A stretch of DNA of 25,500 bases from Methanothrix harundinacea. GTDB taxonomy: Archaea > Halobacteriota > Methanosarcinia > Methanotrichales > Methanotrichaceae. A model generated the notes under the pieces. It made no database searches and was not told the DNA's origin. It worked only from the letters and a program-made list of their open reading frames with translations. The translations under genes were made by a program, and so were the position numbers. Below are positions 13,013 to 20,718 of this stretch, piece by piece. Every line of letters begins with the position of its first letter. Within the stretch, counting starts at the first letter, position 1. The stretch lies in assembly GCA_002502785.1 (NCBI GenBank), contig DAQG01000079.1:1-25500 (forward strand), given 5' to 3'.

Positions 13013-13738
13013 TCAATCCGCCTTGCCGAGGTCTCTGGAGACGAACTTGTCCCCGTCTCTCCGCATCTCGCTGACGATCTTGCCGTCTACGAGCCGGAGG
13101 ATCCGATCGGTCTTCTCGGCCATGTCCATGTCGTGGGTGACAAGGATGAAGGTCTGGTTCATCTGGCGGTTGAGCTTTCTCAACAGCTCGTAGATCATGT
13201 CTGAGCTCTTGGAATCTAAGTTTCCGGTCAGCTCGTCGCCTATGACTATCGACGGATGGCCCGCAAGAGCTCTTGCCACCGCTACCCTCTGGTTCTGGCC
13301 GCCGGAGAGCTGGTTTGGCTTGTTCTTCAGCCGGTCGCCGAGGCCCACCTCCTCGAGATGGGTGATCGCCTGATGCCTGGCCTCCTTTTTGTCCACGCCG
13401 GCGATGAGAAGCGGCATCATCACGTTCTCGACGGCGTCGAACTCCGGGAGCAGGTGGTGATACTGGAAGATGAACCCGAGCTCCTTGTTTCTCAGCCTCG
13501 CCCTCTCCTCAGAGCTGGCTTTGCTGATGTTCTGCCCTTTGAGCCAGATCTCGCCGCTGGTGGGGGTGTCCAGAAGCCCTATCATGTCCAAAAGGGTCGA
13601 CTTTCCGCTGCCGCTGGGTCCCACGATGGAGAGAACCTCACCCTCCTCGATTATCAGGTCGACGTCGTCTAAGGCCACCAGCTCCACACCGTCGCCGTAG
13701 ACCTTTCTCAGCTTCTTGATCTCTATGATGTTGCTCAA
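13013..13738 (-). CDS. ABC transporter ATP-binding protein (LolD/MacB type)
   Basis: Cytoplasmic ATPase of 241 residues that powers the FtsX-like permeases encoded just upstream. Walker A is GPSGSGKS (40-47), the Q-loop is in FIFQYHHLLPEF, the signature is LSGGQNQR, and the H-loop is VTHDMD. Walker B reads IVIGDELTGNLD, where the family usually has DEPTGNLD; the catalytic glutamate is kept and the following proline is Leu. The LLPEFDAVENV segment is typical of the MacB/LolD subfamily. The start is TTG at 13738 behind a strong ribosome site GGAGGCGATC, 22 bases after the stop of the first permease. It is the last gene of the four-gene minus-strand cluster. Confidence 0.93.
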   Translation of the reverse strand: MSNIIEIKKLRKVYGDGVELVALDDVDLIIEEGEVLSIVGPSGSGKSTLLDMIGLLDTPTSGEIWLKGQNISKASSEERARLRNKELGFIFQYHHLLPEFDAVENVMMPLLIAGVDKKEARHQAITHLEEVGLGDRLKNKPNQLSGGQNQRVAVARALAGHPSIVIGDELTGNLDSKSSDMIYELLRKLNRQMNQTFILVTHDMDMAEKTDRILRLVDGKIVSEMRRDGDKFVSRDLGKAD

Positions 13739-13760
13739 AGCCAGATCGCCTCCGCAAATT

Positions 13761-14915
13761 TCACTCGGTTGCTATCGCCTCCACAGGATCGAGCCTGGAG
13801 GCCTTGTAGGCGGGATATATACCTGCCAGGAAGTTTACGAGGAAGGCAAAGGCGGCGACGACCAGGAACGTCCCCAGGTCAAGGATTACCGTCATTTTGT
13901 CGGCTATGTAGATCTCGGCCGGGACCTCGATCGTCCCGATAAACTTTGCAGCGACGTAAGCGAGGCCGCCGCCGAGAAGAGCTGAAGGTGGTCCCAGGAT
14001 CACGCTCTCCAGGATGAATATCTTCATGATCGATATCTGGTCTGCTCCCATCACCATCAAGATCCCTATCTCCTTAGTCCTGCGGCTTATTATCATTATC
14101 ATGGTGTTGGCGATACCAAAGCCGGATATTATGAAGATCAATAGGTAGAATATAATGGAGTAGATCTGCTGGGTGTCCAGCTGCTCCAAAATGTCCCTGC
14201 TCTTCTCCTGCCAGCTCTCTGCCTTATATTGGGTTCTGTTGTTCAGATCCGCGGCTATGGTGGGGGCCGCGTCAATGTCTGACAACCTTATCCCCACCTC
14301 AGTTACCACGTCCCCCTCTCCCAGGAGGTCCTGGGCGGTCTCGAGGGGGAGGTAGACGAGGGTCTGGTCAAGGCCGGTCCCGGTATCGATGATTCCGATG
14401 GCCTTCACCTGGATCGTGACGTCCTGCCTGGTGAGCCGGAAGTTGTCGCCCGATTTCAGCTCCAGGTCGTCGGCGAGGTCTGTCCCCACCACGGCTGCGT
14501 ACCGCTTGAACCTCAGTTCGTAGTAGTCGCCCCAGACCATGTCCTCCCTGACCCTCAGGAGGAGATCCTCTTGGACGGGGTCCGCCCCGATGAAGGTGAC
14601 GCCTTCCACGTTATCTTTGTACTTGGCAGCCGCCCTTCCCACAAGCCTCGGGGAAACAGCCAGGACCACAGGGTACTCTTCAGCGATCGAGGTGAGGGTC
14701 CTGTAAAGGCGGATGTAATCCTCGTCCTCCTTCGGGTCGACGGTGACGTGGGCCGAGTTCTCCACGGTGTTCTCGATGAGGTTTTCCCTGTACCCCTCCG
14801 TCAGCCCTATCAGAACGATGATCACTCCCACGGCCAGAGCTACAGATAGGACCGTGAAGAGGACCATTTTGGGATTTGCGAGGATGTGCCTTTCTGCGAC
14901 CGTCAGCTCGAACAT
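13761..14915 (-). CDS. ABC transporter permease, FtsX/MacB family, paralogue 1
   Basis: Membrane protein of 384 residues with the MacB/LolC layout: one N-terminal helix (about 17-38), a large external MacB_PCD-type domain, then three C-terminal helices of the FtsX domain (from about 255). The conserved coupling segment SRRTKEIGILMVMGADQ and the ending AGIYPAYKASRLDPVEAIATE are clear. Such permeases usually move lipids, lipoproteins, peptides or drugs mechanically rather than through a channel. The substrate here is unknown. The ATG is 5 bases after the stop of paralogue 2, behind GAGAGGTTGAG, so the two are translationally coupled. It is the most divergent of the three permeases. Confidence 0.9.
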   Translation of the reverse strand: MFELTVAERHILANPKMVLFTVLSVALAVGVIIVLIGLTEGYRENLIENTVENSAHVTVDPKEDEDYIRLYRTLTSIAEEYPVVLAVSPRLVGRAAAKYKDNVEGVTFIGADPVQEDLLLRVREDMVWGDYYELRFKRYAAVVGTDLADDLELKSGDNFRLTRQDVTIQVKAIGIIDTGTGLDQTLVYLPLETAQDLLGEGDVVTEVGIRLSDIDAAPTIAADLNNRTQYKAESWQEKSRDILEQLDTQQIYSIIFYLLIFIISGFGIANTMIMIISRRTKEIGILMVMGADQISIMKIFILESVILGPPSALLGGGLAYVAAKFIGTIEVPAEIYIADKMTVILDLGTFLVVAAFAFLVNFLAGIYPAYKASRLDPVEAIATE

Positions 14916-14920
14916 CTATC

Positions 14921-16081
14921 TCAACCTCTCAGGGCAACCACTGGGTCCAGCTTCGAAGCCTTGTGGGCGGGGTAGACCCCCGCGATCATGCTCAGGATCA
15001 GGGCGAGGATGGGGAAAGCGATGAGGTCGAAGGGGTCAACGAGAAACTTGATGACGATCGGCTGGGGCGCCGTTGGGGCGTTGACGGTGTACTGGAGGCT
15101 GTTGAAGTAGGCGGAGACCAGGTAGCCGAAGGCGCTCCCTAATATGCCACCAGCAAGCCCCAAAATCCCGCTCTCGAATAGGAATATCTTTCTGATCTGG
15201 GATCGGCTTGTCCCCATGGCCATCAGCATCCCGATCTCCTTCGTCTTCTCTAAAACCAGCATATTCATGACATTGGCGATCCCGAACGAGGCGATCAAGA
15301 GGACTAGGGCCAGGATCAAGTTATTGGAGAAGGTCTCGAAGGCCAGGGTCTCTTCGAACTCGGGAAACATGCTTCTCCAGCTTTCGGCGTCGTATCCACG
15401 GGAGGAGATCTCTGCGGCCACATCGTCCGCCTGGTAGGGGTCCTCGATCTGAATGTTGATGTAGGTTATGACGTCTCCCTCTCCTAGAAAGTCTTGTGCC
15501 GTCTCCATGGAGACGAAAGCCGCCTGGTCCCACTCCTCGACCCCTGTTCTGAAGATGCCTGCCACCACAAGGTTCATGGTGTTCGCATCAGGAAAGCTGG
15601 CCGCGACGTCTTCGCCGATCTTCACGTCCAGCTTCTCTGTCACCTTATCCCCCAGGATGACCCTCCTCCCGCTCTGGATCGCGTAGAAGTCGCCCTCGAC
15701 CATGTACTTGTCACCGATGCTGGTAACCTTATTCAGCTCCGTCGGGATGACCCCGGTCATCTCGACGTTTTCGACGTTGTCCTCGAAGGAGAGGGTCGCC
15801 GTGGTGCTGAGGGCTGGTGAGACGGCAGCAACTCCTGGGATCACCCAGACGAACTCGATCAGGGTCTTGTAGAGGTAGATGTACTCCTCCCCCTCCTTGG
15901 GGGTGACCAGGATGTGGGGTGCCAGCTCGAAGAAAAGCTTGAAGTAGGTGTCGAAGCTGCCGTTCATGACCGACCTGAAGACTATGATGATGGCCACGGC
16001 GAGGCCGACGGCCCCCACGGCGAGGGCGGTCTGTCTCTTCCGGGTCCTGATATGCTTTGTGGCCACGAACAGATCGAGCAA
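14921..16081 (-). CDS. ABC transporter permease, FtsX/MacB family, paralogue 2
   Basis: A 386-residue permease with the same layout as its neighbours: an N-terminal helix after KHIRTRKRQTALAVGAVG, an external domain (PHILVTPKEGEEYIYLYKTL), and a C-terminal FtsX domain with LEKTKEIGMLMAMGTSRSQ and AGVYPAHKASKLDPVVALRG. It is clearly closer to paralogue 3 than to paralogue 1. The start is TTG at 16081 behind GGAGTGATC, a good archaeal ribosome site. It has its own TATA box (16141-16152), very like the one of paralogue 3, which suggests that gene and promoter were duplicated together. Confidence 0.9.
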   Translation of the reverse strand: MLDLFVATKHIRTRKRQTALAVGAVGLAVAIIIVFRSVMNGSFDTYFKLFFELAPHILVTPKEGEEYIYLYKTLIEFVWVIPGVAAVSPALSTTATLSFEDNVENVEMTGVIPTELNKVTSIGDKYMVEGDFYAIQSGRRVILGDKVTEKLDVKIGEDVAASFPDANTMNLVVAGIFRTGVEEWDQAAFVSMETAQDFLGEGDVITYINIQIEDPYQADDVAAEISSRGYDAESWRSMFPEFEETLAFETFSNNLILALVLLIASFGIANVMNMLVLEKTKEIGMLMAMGTSRSQIRKIFLFESGILGLAGGILGSAFGYLVSAYFNSLQYTVNAPTAPQPIVIKFLVDPFDLIAFPILALILSMIAGVYPAHKASKLDPVVALRG

Positions 16082-16140
16082 GGGATCACTCCTCAGATGT
16101 CTATAGATATCAAAGGTACTCGGTATTCCTTTTCTGGATC

Positions 16141-16152
16141 TTATTTATAGAG
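16141..16152 (-). promoter_or_regulatory. TATA box of permease paralogue 2
   Basis: CTCTATAAATAA on the minus strand, 60 bases before the TTG start. The plus-strand context GGATCTTATTTATAGAGATC is nearly the same as GGACCTTATTTATAAAGTC before paralogue 3. Confidence 0.6.
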
Positions 16153-16227
16153 ATCGGACCCGACGGGCTGTCATCAAGGCCTAGGAGGCTGAAAATGACC
16201 GGCATCTTTTGCGCAAGTATTCTCAAG

Positions 16228-17379
16228 TCATCCCCGAAGGGCGACGACGGGATCGAGCTTCGAGGCCTGGTGGGCTGGGTAAACCCCCGCGATGATGCTC
16301 AATAGGAGGGTGACCAGGGGGAATACGAGAAGGTCCCAGGGGTCGACCATGAGGCTGAGGACGACCGAAAAGCGTGGGCCAGAGGATAGTGCGATGGCGA
16401 GGCTGTTGACGTAGGCCGAGATGAGATAGCCGAGGATACAGCCTGCGGCCCCGCCGGCGAGCCCCAAGATCCCGCTCTCGATGAGGAAGATCCGACGGAT
16501 GTTGGAAGAGGTGGCCCCCATCGCCATCATCATCCCGATCTCCCTGGTCTTCTCGAGGACTAGGAGGTTCATGATGTTGGCGATCCCGAAGGCCGATATC
16601 ACGATCACAAGGAGCATTATCATGGTGTTGGAAAACCGGCGGCTATTGATAGTCTCGACGATCCCCGACAGGTTCTGCCAGCTCTCTGCGTTGTACCCGC
16701 GTGCTGTAAGCTCGGCTGCCACCTCGTCGGCGCGGTGTATGTCGTCAAGCTTGATCTGGAGGTCGGTTATGACGTTTCCCTCGCCGAGAAAGTCCCGAGC
16801 CGTCTCAAGCGAGACGTAGGCGAAATTCTGTGAAAAGCCCCCGGTATCGAAGATGCCCGAAACCACGAGGCTCATGGTCCTGGCGTCGGGAAAGCTCGCC
16901 CGGACAGAATCCCCCAGCTTCACCTCCAGCTCGTCAGCCAGCTCCCTGTCCAGGGCGACCCTTCTTCCGTTCTGGATCGAATCGAGATCGCCCTCCACCA
17001 TGTAATCGATGCCTATCTTCGAGATCTTGTTCAGCTCGTCTGGGATGACCCCACGGAGGACGACGTTCTCGACGTTGTCTTCGTGGGCAAAAGACGCCGT
17101 CGTCGAGAGGGCGGGAGACACCGCCGTCACCCCAGGGATCGTCCAGATCGTCTCGATGAGGGTCTTGTAGAGGTGGATGTAACTTTCGCCCTCCTCGGGA
17201 AGGACGGTGATGTGGGGGACGAACTCGAATATTATGTCGTTTAAGGTCGCCTCAAAGCCGTTTATCAGGGACCGAAAGAGGATGGTGATCGTCACGGCGA
17301 TGGCGACGGCTCCCACCGCGAGAAAGGTCTGCCTCCTTCGGGAGATGAGGTGCTTTTTTGCGACGTACAGCTCGAACAA
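16228..17379 (-). CDS. ABC transporter permease, FtsX/MacB family, paralogue 3
   Basis: A 383-residue permease and first gene of the cluster. It starts with the basic segment KKHLISRRRQTFLAVGAVAI running into the first helix, has an external domain (PHITVLPEEGESYIHLYKTL), and ends with the FtsX domain (LEKTREIGMMMAMGATSSN, AGVYPAHQASKLDPVVALRG). It is close to paralogue 2 over its whole length. The start is TTG at 17379 behind AGAAGTGATCC. A TATA box lies about 51 bases upstream. Two permeases per ATPase would be the usual heterodimer; three suggest alternative pairings. Confidence 0.9.
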   Translation of the reverse strand: MFELYVAKKHLISRRRQTFLAVGAVAIAVTITILFRSLINGFEATLNDIIFEFVPHITVLPEEGESYIHLYKTLIETIWTIPGVTAVSPALSTTASFAHEDNVENVVLRGVIPDELNKISKIGIDYMVEGDLDSIQNGRRVALDRELADELEVKLGDSVRASFPDARTMSLVVSGIFDTGGFSQNFAYVSLETARDFLGEGNVITDLQIKLDDIHRADEVAAELTARGYNAESWQNLSGIVETINSRRFSNTMIMLLVIVISAFGIANIMNLLVLEKTREIGMMMAMGATSSNIRRIFLIESGILGLAGGAAGCILGYLISAYVNSLAIALSSGPRFSVVLSLMVDPWDLLVFPLVTLLLSIIAGVYPAHQASKLDPVVALRG

Positions 17380-17429
17380 GGGATCACTTCTCGGAGGATC
17401 AGATATCCCAGTCGTAAGTGGTCCGGACC

Positions 17430-17441
17430 TTATTTATAAAG
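17430..17441 (-). promoter_or_regulatory. TATA box of permease paralogue 3
   Basis: CTTTATAAATAA on the minus strand about 51 bases before the TTG start; probably the main promoter of the ABC cluster. Confidence 0.65.
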
Positions 17442-17496
17442 TCGCACCGCTCGTCGCCTTCAGCATTAAGTCTTCAAAATTGAAAAGTATGAGAGA

Positions 17497-18294
17497 TCAG
17501 AGGGTGACCTCTTCAGCTTCCTCCACGGAGTAGTTCTCGTGGACGACCTTGCATAGCCTCCTAACAAAGAGGGTCGGATTTTCGGCCTGGAAGATGTTTC
17601 TGCCTATGGACAGGCCTCCTCCGCCGACGTTTATCGAGTCGAAGACCATCTCCAAAACCTGGTGTTCGGTATCCATCTTGGGACCGCCCGCGATCACCAC
17701 GGGGACGCTGCACCCCTTGACGACCTCCTTGAAGGTCTCGGGAGATCCGGTGTAGTTCGTCTTGACGATATCGACTCCCAGCTCCGCCCCGATCCGAGCG
17801 GCGTGTTTGACGTACTCGACGTCGTGCTCAGACTTGACCTTCGATCCTCTCGGGTACATCATGGCGAGAAGCGGCATGCCCCAGCCATCGCAGGTCCTGG
17901 CGACTCTTCCCAGGTCTTGGAGCATCTGGGCCTCGTCGTCGGCCCCGACGTTGACGTGGATGCTGACGGCGTCCGCTCCGATCCTGATGGCGTCCTCCAC
18001 CTCGGTGACGAGGACCTTGTGGTTGGGATCCGGGCCGAGGCTGGAGCTGGCGGATAGGTGGACGATCAGCCCCACGTCCCGGCCGTAGCCCCGGTGGCCG
18101 AAAAGGGGAAGCCCCATGTGGCCTAAAACCGCGTTCGCCCCGCCTTCGGCCACCTTGTCCACAGCCTCCTGGAGATCTATCAGCCCCTCGATCGGCCCCA
18201 CCGTCAGGCCGTGATCCATGGGGACGATGACCGTCCTGCCCGTCCTCCTGTTGAAGATCCTCTCCATCCTGATGGACTTTCCGACGTTCCTCAT
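17497..18294 (-). CDS. aroA': 2-amino-3,7-dideoxy-D-threo-hept-6-ulosonate synthase (class I aldolase)
   Basis: First enzyme of the archaeal route to 3-dehydroquinate and aromatic amino acids. It condenses 6-deoxy-5-ketofructose 1-phosphate with aspartate semialdehyde. The 265-residue product closely follows M. jannaschii MJ0400 as I remember it. The Schiff-base lysine is K178 (DIVKTNYTG), with Y147 (MMYPRG) and D27 (VPMDHG), each offset by six from MJ0400 numbering (K184, Y153, D33). The ATG at 18294 (MRNVGKSIRMERIFN) is preferred over a longer frame from 18363, whose extra 23 residues are not conserved. A TATA-like CTTTTAAT about 30 bases upstream and the lack of a ribosome site suggest a leaderless mRNA. 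Plain fructose-bisphosphate aldolase is the alternative. Confidence 0.9.
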   Translation of the reverse strand: MRNVGKSIRMERIFNRRTGRTVIVPMDHGLTVGPIEGLIDLQEAVDKVAEGGANAVLGHMGLPLFGHRGYGRDVGLIVHLSASSSLGPDPNHKVLVTEVEDAIRIGADAVSIHVNVGADDEAQMLQDLGRVARTCDGWGMPLLAMMYPRGSKVKSEHDVEYVKHAARIGAELGVDIVKTNYTGSPETFKEVVKGCSVPVVIAGGPKMDTEHQVLEMVFDSINVGGGGLSIGRNIFQAENPTLFVRRLCKVVHENYSVEEAEEVTL

Positions 18295-18319
18295 GGGGGA
18301 AGGGCATTGAGGAGTCGAG

Positions 18320-18328
18320 ATTAAAAGG
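18320..18328 (-). promoter_or_regulatory. Probable promoter of the aroA' gene
   Basis: CCTTTTAAT on the minus strand, about 26-34 bases before the ATG at 18294, the spacing expected for a leaderless archaeal transcript. Confidence 0.45.
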
Positions 18329-18373
18329 TGATGGTTGAAAGGAGGAATCGAATATGCAGTCAATGAATTTAAA

Positions 18374-18496
18374 TCAATCAGCTTTGTTCGTCACGTCCCT
18401 CTTATTGGCTTCTACACATTTATATATAAGCCTTTTGTTTCCATCCCAGTCATCGTTTTTTCTATCTGTGTCCTTTTTATCGGTCTTTTCACCCAT
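18374..18496 (-). CDS. 40-residue charged microprotein with DDWD motif (second)
   Basis: A tiny minus-strand gene. The product starts MGEKTDKKDTDRKNDDWDGN and goes on KRLIYKCVEANKRDVTNKAD. It is extremely hydrophilic (Lys, Asp, Arg, Asn), with one short apolar patch (LIYKCV). The ATG at 18496 is preceded by an excellent ribosome site, GGTGAT, four bases upstream, and a TATA-like GATTATAAATC lies further upstream (18565-18575). It shares the pattern charged tail, DDWD, then a hydrophobic-Tyr-basic stretch with the microprotein encoded just before it, so the two look like paralogues. It ends about 80 bases before the aroA' start. No family is recognised. Confidence 0.6.
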   Translation of the reverse strand: MGEKTDKKDTDRKNDDWDGNKRLIYKCVEANKRDVTNKAD

Positions 18497-18564
18497 AATT
18501 ATCACCAATTAGGTTTTCCCGTATCATTTCTACCATAAGGGGAAAAGGGGTAAATCATTTGTCG

Positions 18565-18575
18565 ATTTATAATCA
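18565..18575 (-). promoter_or_regulatory. TATA box before the second DDWD microprotein
   Basis: GATTATAAATC on the minus strand, about 70 bases before the ATG at 18496 and just after the stop of the first microprotein; it would allow separate expression of the second. Confidence 0.45.
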
Positions 18576-18578
18576 TCC

Positions 18579-18689
18579 TCACTTTTTCTCGGGCTTAGAA
18601 CCCTGAACTCTGTATTTAAGGGATTCAACTGGATCCCAGTCGTCAGGGATCTCTTTCTCCTTCTTTTTGTTTCTTCCATCCTTTTTCAC
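18579..18689 (-). CDS. 36-residue charged microprotein with DDWD motif (first)
   Basis: A tiny minus-strand gene starting 15 bases after the membrane-protein stop. From GTG 18689 the product begins MKKDGRNKKKEKEIPDDWDP and continues VESLKYRVQGSKPEKK. A GTG at 18701 in the same frame would add four residues; the later one is preferred because GGTG lies at a suitable distance before it. The composition (Lys, Glu, Asp) is far from what random AT-rich DNA would give. DDWD followed by LKYRV parallels DDWD followed by LIYKCV in the next microprotein. It is probably co-translated with the membrane protein. No family is recognised. Confidence 0.6.
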   Translation of the reverse strand: MKKDGRNKKKEKEIPDDWDPVESLKYRVQGSKPEKK

Positions 18690-18703
18690 AAAAACACCCA
18701 CTA

Positions 18704-19255
18704 TCAATTTATTATTAAAAATAATAATATAAAAATAATATGCACTATTAGTCCCAACAATAAAAATCTGAAAGCACGTTTTACGAATTTAACTTTATCA
18801 TCCACTTTATCCTTATTATCTTCAATTGTATCTGCAATTGTACCAGAGACTACTTTTAGTATTTTAGATTTACTTGAATGCGTTTTACCATATTCATCAA
18901 TTAATCTCTGCGGATCTGGTGCTAAACTCCAAGCCCTCAAATCATATGCCTTTAAAGCACAAATTATTGAACTTATTAATAATAATGTCCCAATAAAAAA
19001 TATTGATAATAGTATTGTATAATAATTTATATCTAAATTGAATGCACTATCTTTTGGCATGTCCTTGAGTAGAAAGCTACCAACAACTGCATATAAACTA
19101 ACCACTACTCCTGAAAAAACAATGATTTGACTTGCTTTCTTGTCGAGCACATTCTTATTCTCAATGAATAATAAAAATTGGTCTTTGATGATATTATAAA
19201 TTAGTTCTGTACTCTCGTCATAATCCATTTCGTGTTTTTCAGGTTCATCAGCCAC
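18704..19255 (-). CDS. Three-helix membrane protein of unknown function, AT-rich gene
   Basis: A 183-residue protein with an acidic N-terminus (ADEPEKHEMDYDESTEL), two adjacent helices (SQIIVFSGVVVSLYAVVGSF and YYTILLSIFFIGTLLLISSI), a cytosolic segment with SLAPDPQRLIDEYGK and a charged helix (TIEDNKDKVDDKVKFVKRAF), and a last helix at the very C-terminus. The layout recalls small effector membrane proteins of anti-phage systems (SLATT or Pycsar-TM-like), but I cannot assign it to them. Start GTG 19255 follows GGAGATATAAA, with a TATA-like stretch at about 19286-19298. The gene is strikingly AT-rich compared with its neighbours, a sign of acquisition by transfer. Two microproteins follow it. 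Confidence 0.75.
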   Translation of the reverse strand: MADEPEKHEMDYDESTELIYNIIKDQFLLFIENKNVLDKKASQIIVFSGVVVSLYAVVGSFLLKDMPKDSAFNLDINYYTILLSIFFIGTLLLISSIICALKAYDLRAWSLAPDPQRLIDEYGKTHSSKSKILKVVSGTIADTIEDNKDKVDDKVKFVKRAFRFLLLGLIVHIIFILLFLIIN

Positions 19256-19376
19256 TTTATATCTCCTCTTACCTCTATTTTGGATATCATATAAATATTT
19301 TCCGAAATTCGGTTGAGATCCGAAAAAGACCGGTTTATTTAATTACTTTCGAATCTATCATCATTGGGGGTTGTTT

Positions 19377-20099
19377 ATGAAGATATTTGAAGCCCTTCTG
19401 CTGGCAATGGTAGCGATTCTGGCGTCGGCAAGCTCCTGCTTGGGAGCTGACGAGGAAGACTGCGACGAGATCTCGACGCTGACGATCTCGGGAACTGGGG
19501 ACGCGACCGCAGATGCCGATTCGGTGACGATAGTCCTGGGAGTTCAGACGAGAAACGAGAGCGCGGCGGGTGCCGTCGCCGATAACGCCCGGATGATGGC
19601 TGACTCCATCGAGGCCCTGAAGGCGGCCGGGGTTCCCGAAGAGGAGATCAAGACCTCGAGGTTCTCGATCTATCCCACCAGAGACTGGATAGACGGCAAG
19701 CTATCCGACAAGGTCGTCTTCGAGGTCTCAAATCAGGTCACATTCACCCTGGACCTCTCCGATGAGGTGGACGTGGGCGAGGTCCTAGACGCCGCGGTCA
19801 GCGCAGGAACAAACAGCGTCGAGAGCGTAACCTTCGACCTCAGGGACCCGACCAGTGTCCAGGAGGAGGCCCTTGAGGATGCGGTCGTCGATGCCATGGG
19901 AAAGGCCGAGGTGATCTCTGAGGCCGCTGGTGTGACTTTGGGAAGGATCCTCTCGATATCCGAGGGCGGAGCATCGACGGTCCCGATGGCTGAGAGCAGG
20001 ATCTATTTCGCCGCCGACGTTGCGACGACGACGCCGATCGTGCCCGGGGACGTGGAGGTGACGGCGACGGTCATCATCACCTACGAGATCGAGAACTGA
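19377..20099 (+). CDS. Secreted SIMPL-domain (DUF541) protein
   Basis: A 240-residue protein of the SIMPL/DUF541 family (YggE-like), whose members lie outside the membrane and are linked to oxidative-stress tolerance; the mechanism is unknown. The N-terminus is a signal peptide (EALLLAMVAILASASSCLG). The mature part shows the family start LTISGTGDATADADSVTI, the middle ISRFS-type strand (KTSRFSIYPTRDW), and the end VEVTATVIITYEI. ATG 19377 is preferred over TTG 19371 because GGGGG lies just upstream and the signal peptide starts there. A TATA-like TTTATTTAAT sits about 40 bases before it. The transcript ends at a strong hairpin directly downstream. Confidence 0.9.
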   Translation: MKIFEALLLAMVAILASASSCLGADEEDCDEISTLTISGTGDATADADSVTIVLGVQTRNESAAGAVADNARMMADSIEALKAAGVPEEEIKTSRFSIYPTRDWIDGKLSDKVVFEVSNQVTFTLDLSDEVDVGEVLDAAVSAGTNSVESVTFDLRDPTSVQEEALEDAVVDAMGKAEVISEAAGVTLGRILSISEGGASTVPMAESRIYFAADVATTTPIVPGDVEVTATVIITYEIEN

Positions 20100-20110
20100 G
20101 GTTCACAGGT

Positions 20111-20157
20111 CCGTCCGCCCGAGGGCGGACGGATCCCATGCCATTTTTCCCTTCTTT
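20111..20157 (+). terminator. Strong intrinsic-type terminator after the SIMPL gene
   Basis: CCGTCCGCCC (20111-20120) pairs perfectly with GGGCGGACGG (20123-20132), a 10-bp GC stem, and the T-rich tract ATTTTTCCCTTCTTTC follows at 20142-20157. Confidence 0.75.
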
Positions 20158-20206
20158 CATGCCTTCATCAACCTTTTAATACTTTGAAAGACCGAATATC
20201 CATTCC

Positions 20207-20620
20207 ATGAAGAAAGTCGTCATTCCAGGCCTCGTAGCCGGGGTCCTAATGCTCGCGGTGTCCCTCGTCCTGGGTCTCATCCTTTCAGCGATTTTTCCGG
20301 ATGCCATGGCCGAGTACTCAAATTCGGAGATATTCAGGCAGTGGGACGACCCCCTCATGTACTACTTCATCCTCCACCCCTTCGTCATGGGCATAATCCT
20401 CTCCTTCATCTGGCTGAAGGTGAGAGGGCTGATCGAAGAGGAAGGGCTCAAGAAGGGCCTCGTTTACGGGTTTTACGTCTGGCTTTTCTTCGGGGTCCCC
20501 GGAATGCTGATGACCATCAGCTCCTTCCAGGTCTCGACGTTTCTTGTTGGAACCTGGACGGTCAGCGTATTAGCTCAGGATCTGGCAGCAGGCGTCCTCT
20601 TTGCTCGGATGGTCAGATGA
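20207..20620 (+). CDS. Four-helix membrane protein, unknown function
   Basis: A 137-residue integral membrane protein. Helices are visible at about 5-30 (VAGVLMLAVSLVLGLILSAI), 50-70 (YYFILHPFVMGIILSFIW), 84-104 (LVYGFYVWLFFGVPGMLMTI) and 112-133 (FLVGTWTVSVLAQDLAAGVL). A conserved-looking acidic loop (EYSNSEIFRQWDDP) follows helix 1. I do not recognise the family. The ATG at 20207 lies about 25-35 bases after a TATA-like CTTTTAAT (20173-20180) without a ribosome site, which suggests a leaderless mRNA and a single-gene unit. Confidence 0.7.
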   Translation: MKKVVIPGLVAGVLMLAVSLVLGLILSAIFPDAMAEYSNSEIFRQWDDPLMYYFILHPFVMGIILSFIWLKVRGLIEEEGLKKGLVYGFYVWLFFGVPGMLMTISSFQVSTFLVGTWTVSVLAQDLAAGVLFARMVR

Positions 20621-20718
20621 TACTTGGCCGAGGCAGGAAGCTATTGGAAAGCTGAAAAATTGAAGATGGGGGGCCGATCGAGCGGCGAGATCGATCACGC
20701 CCCAGAGCTGACAGCAGC

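Noticed and set aside
18335..18538. 67-codon plus-strand frame with hydrophobic stretches
   Set aside because: It is antisense to the second DDWD microprotein, which has a much better ribosome site; the hydrophobicity comes from AT-rich DNA.
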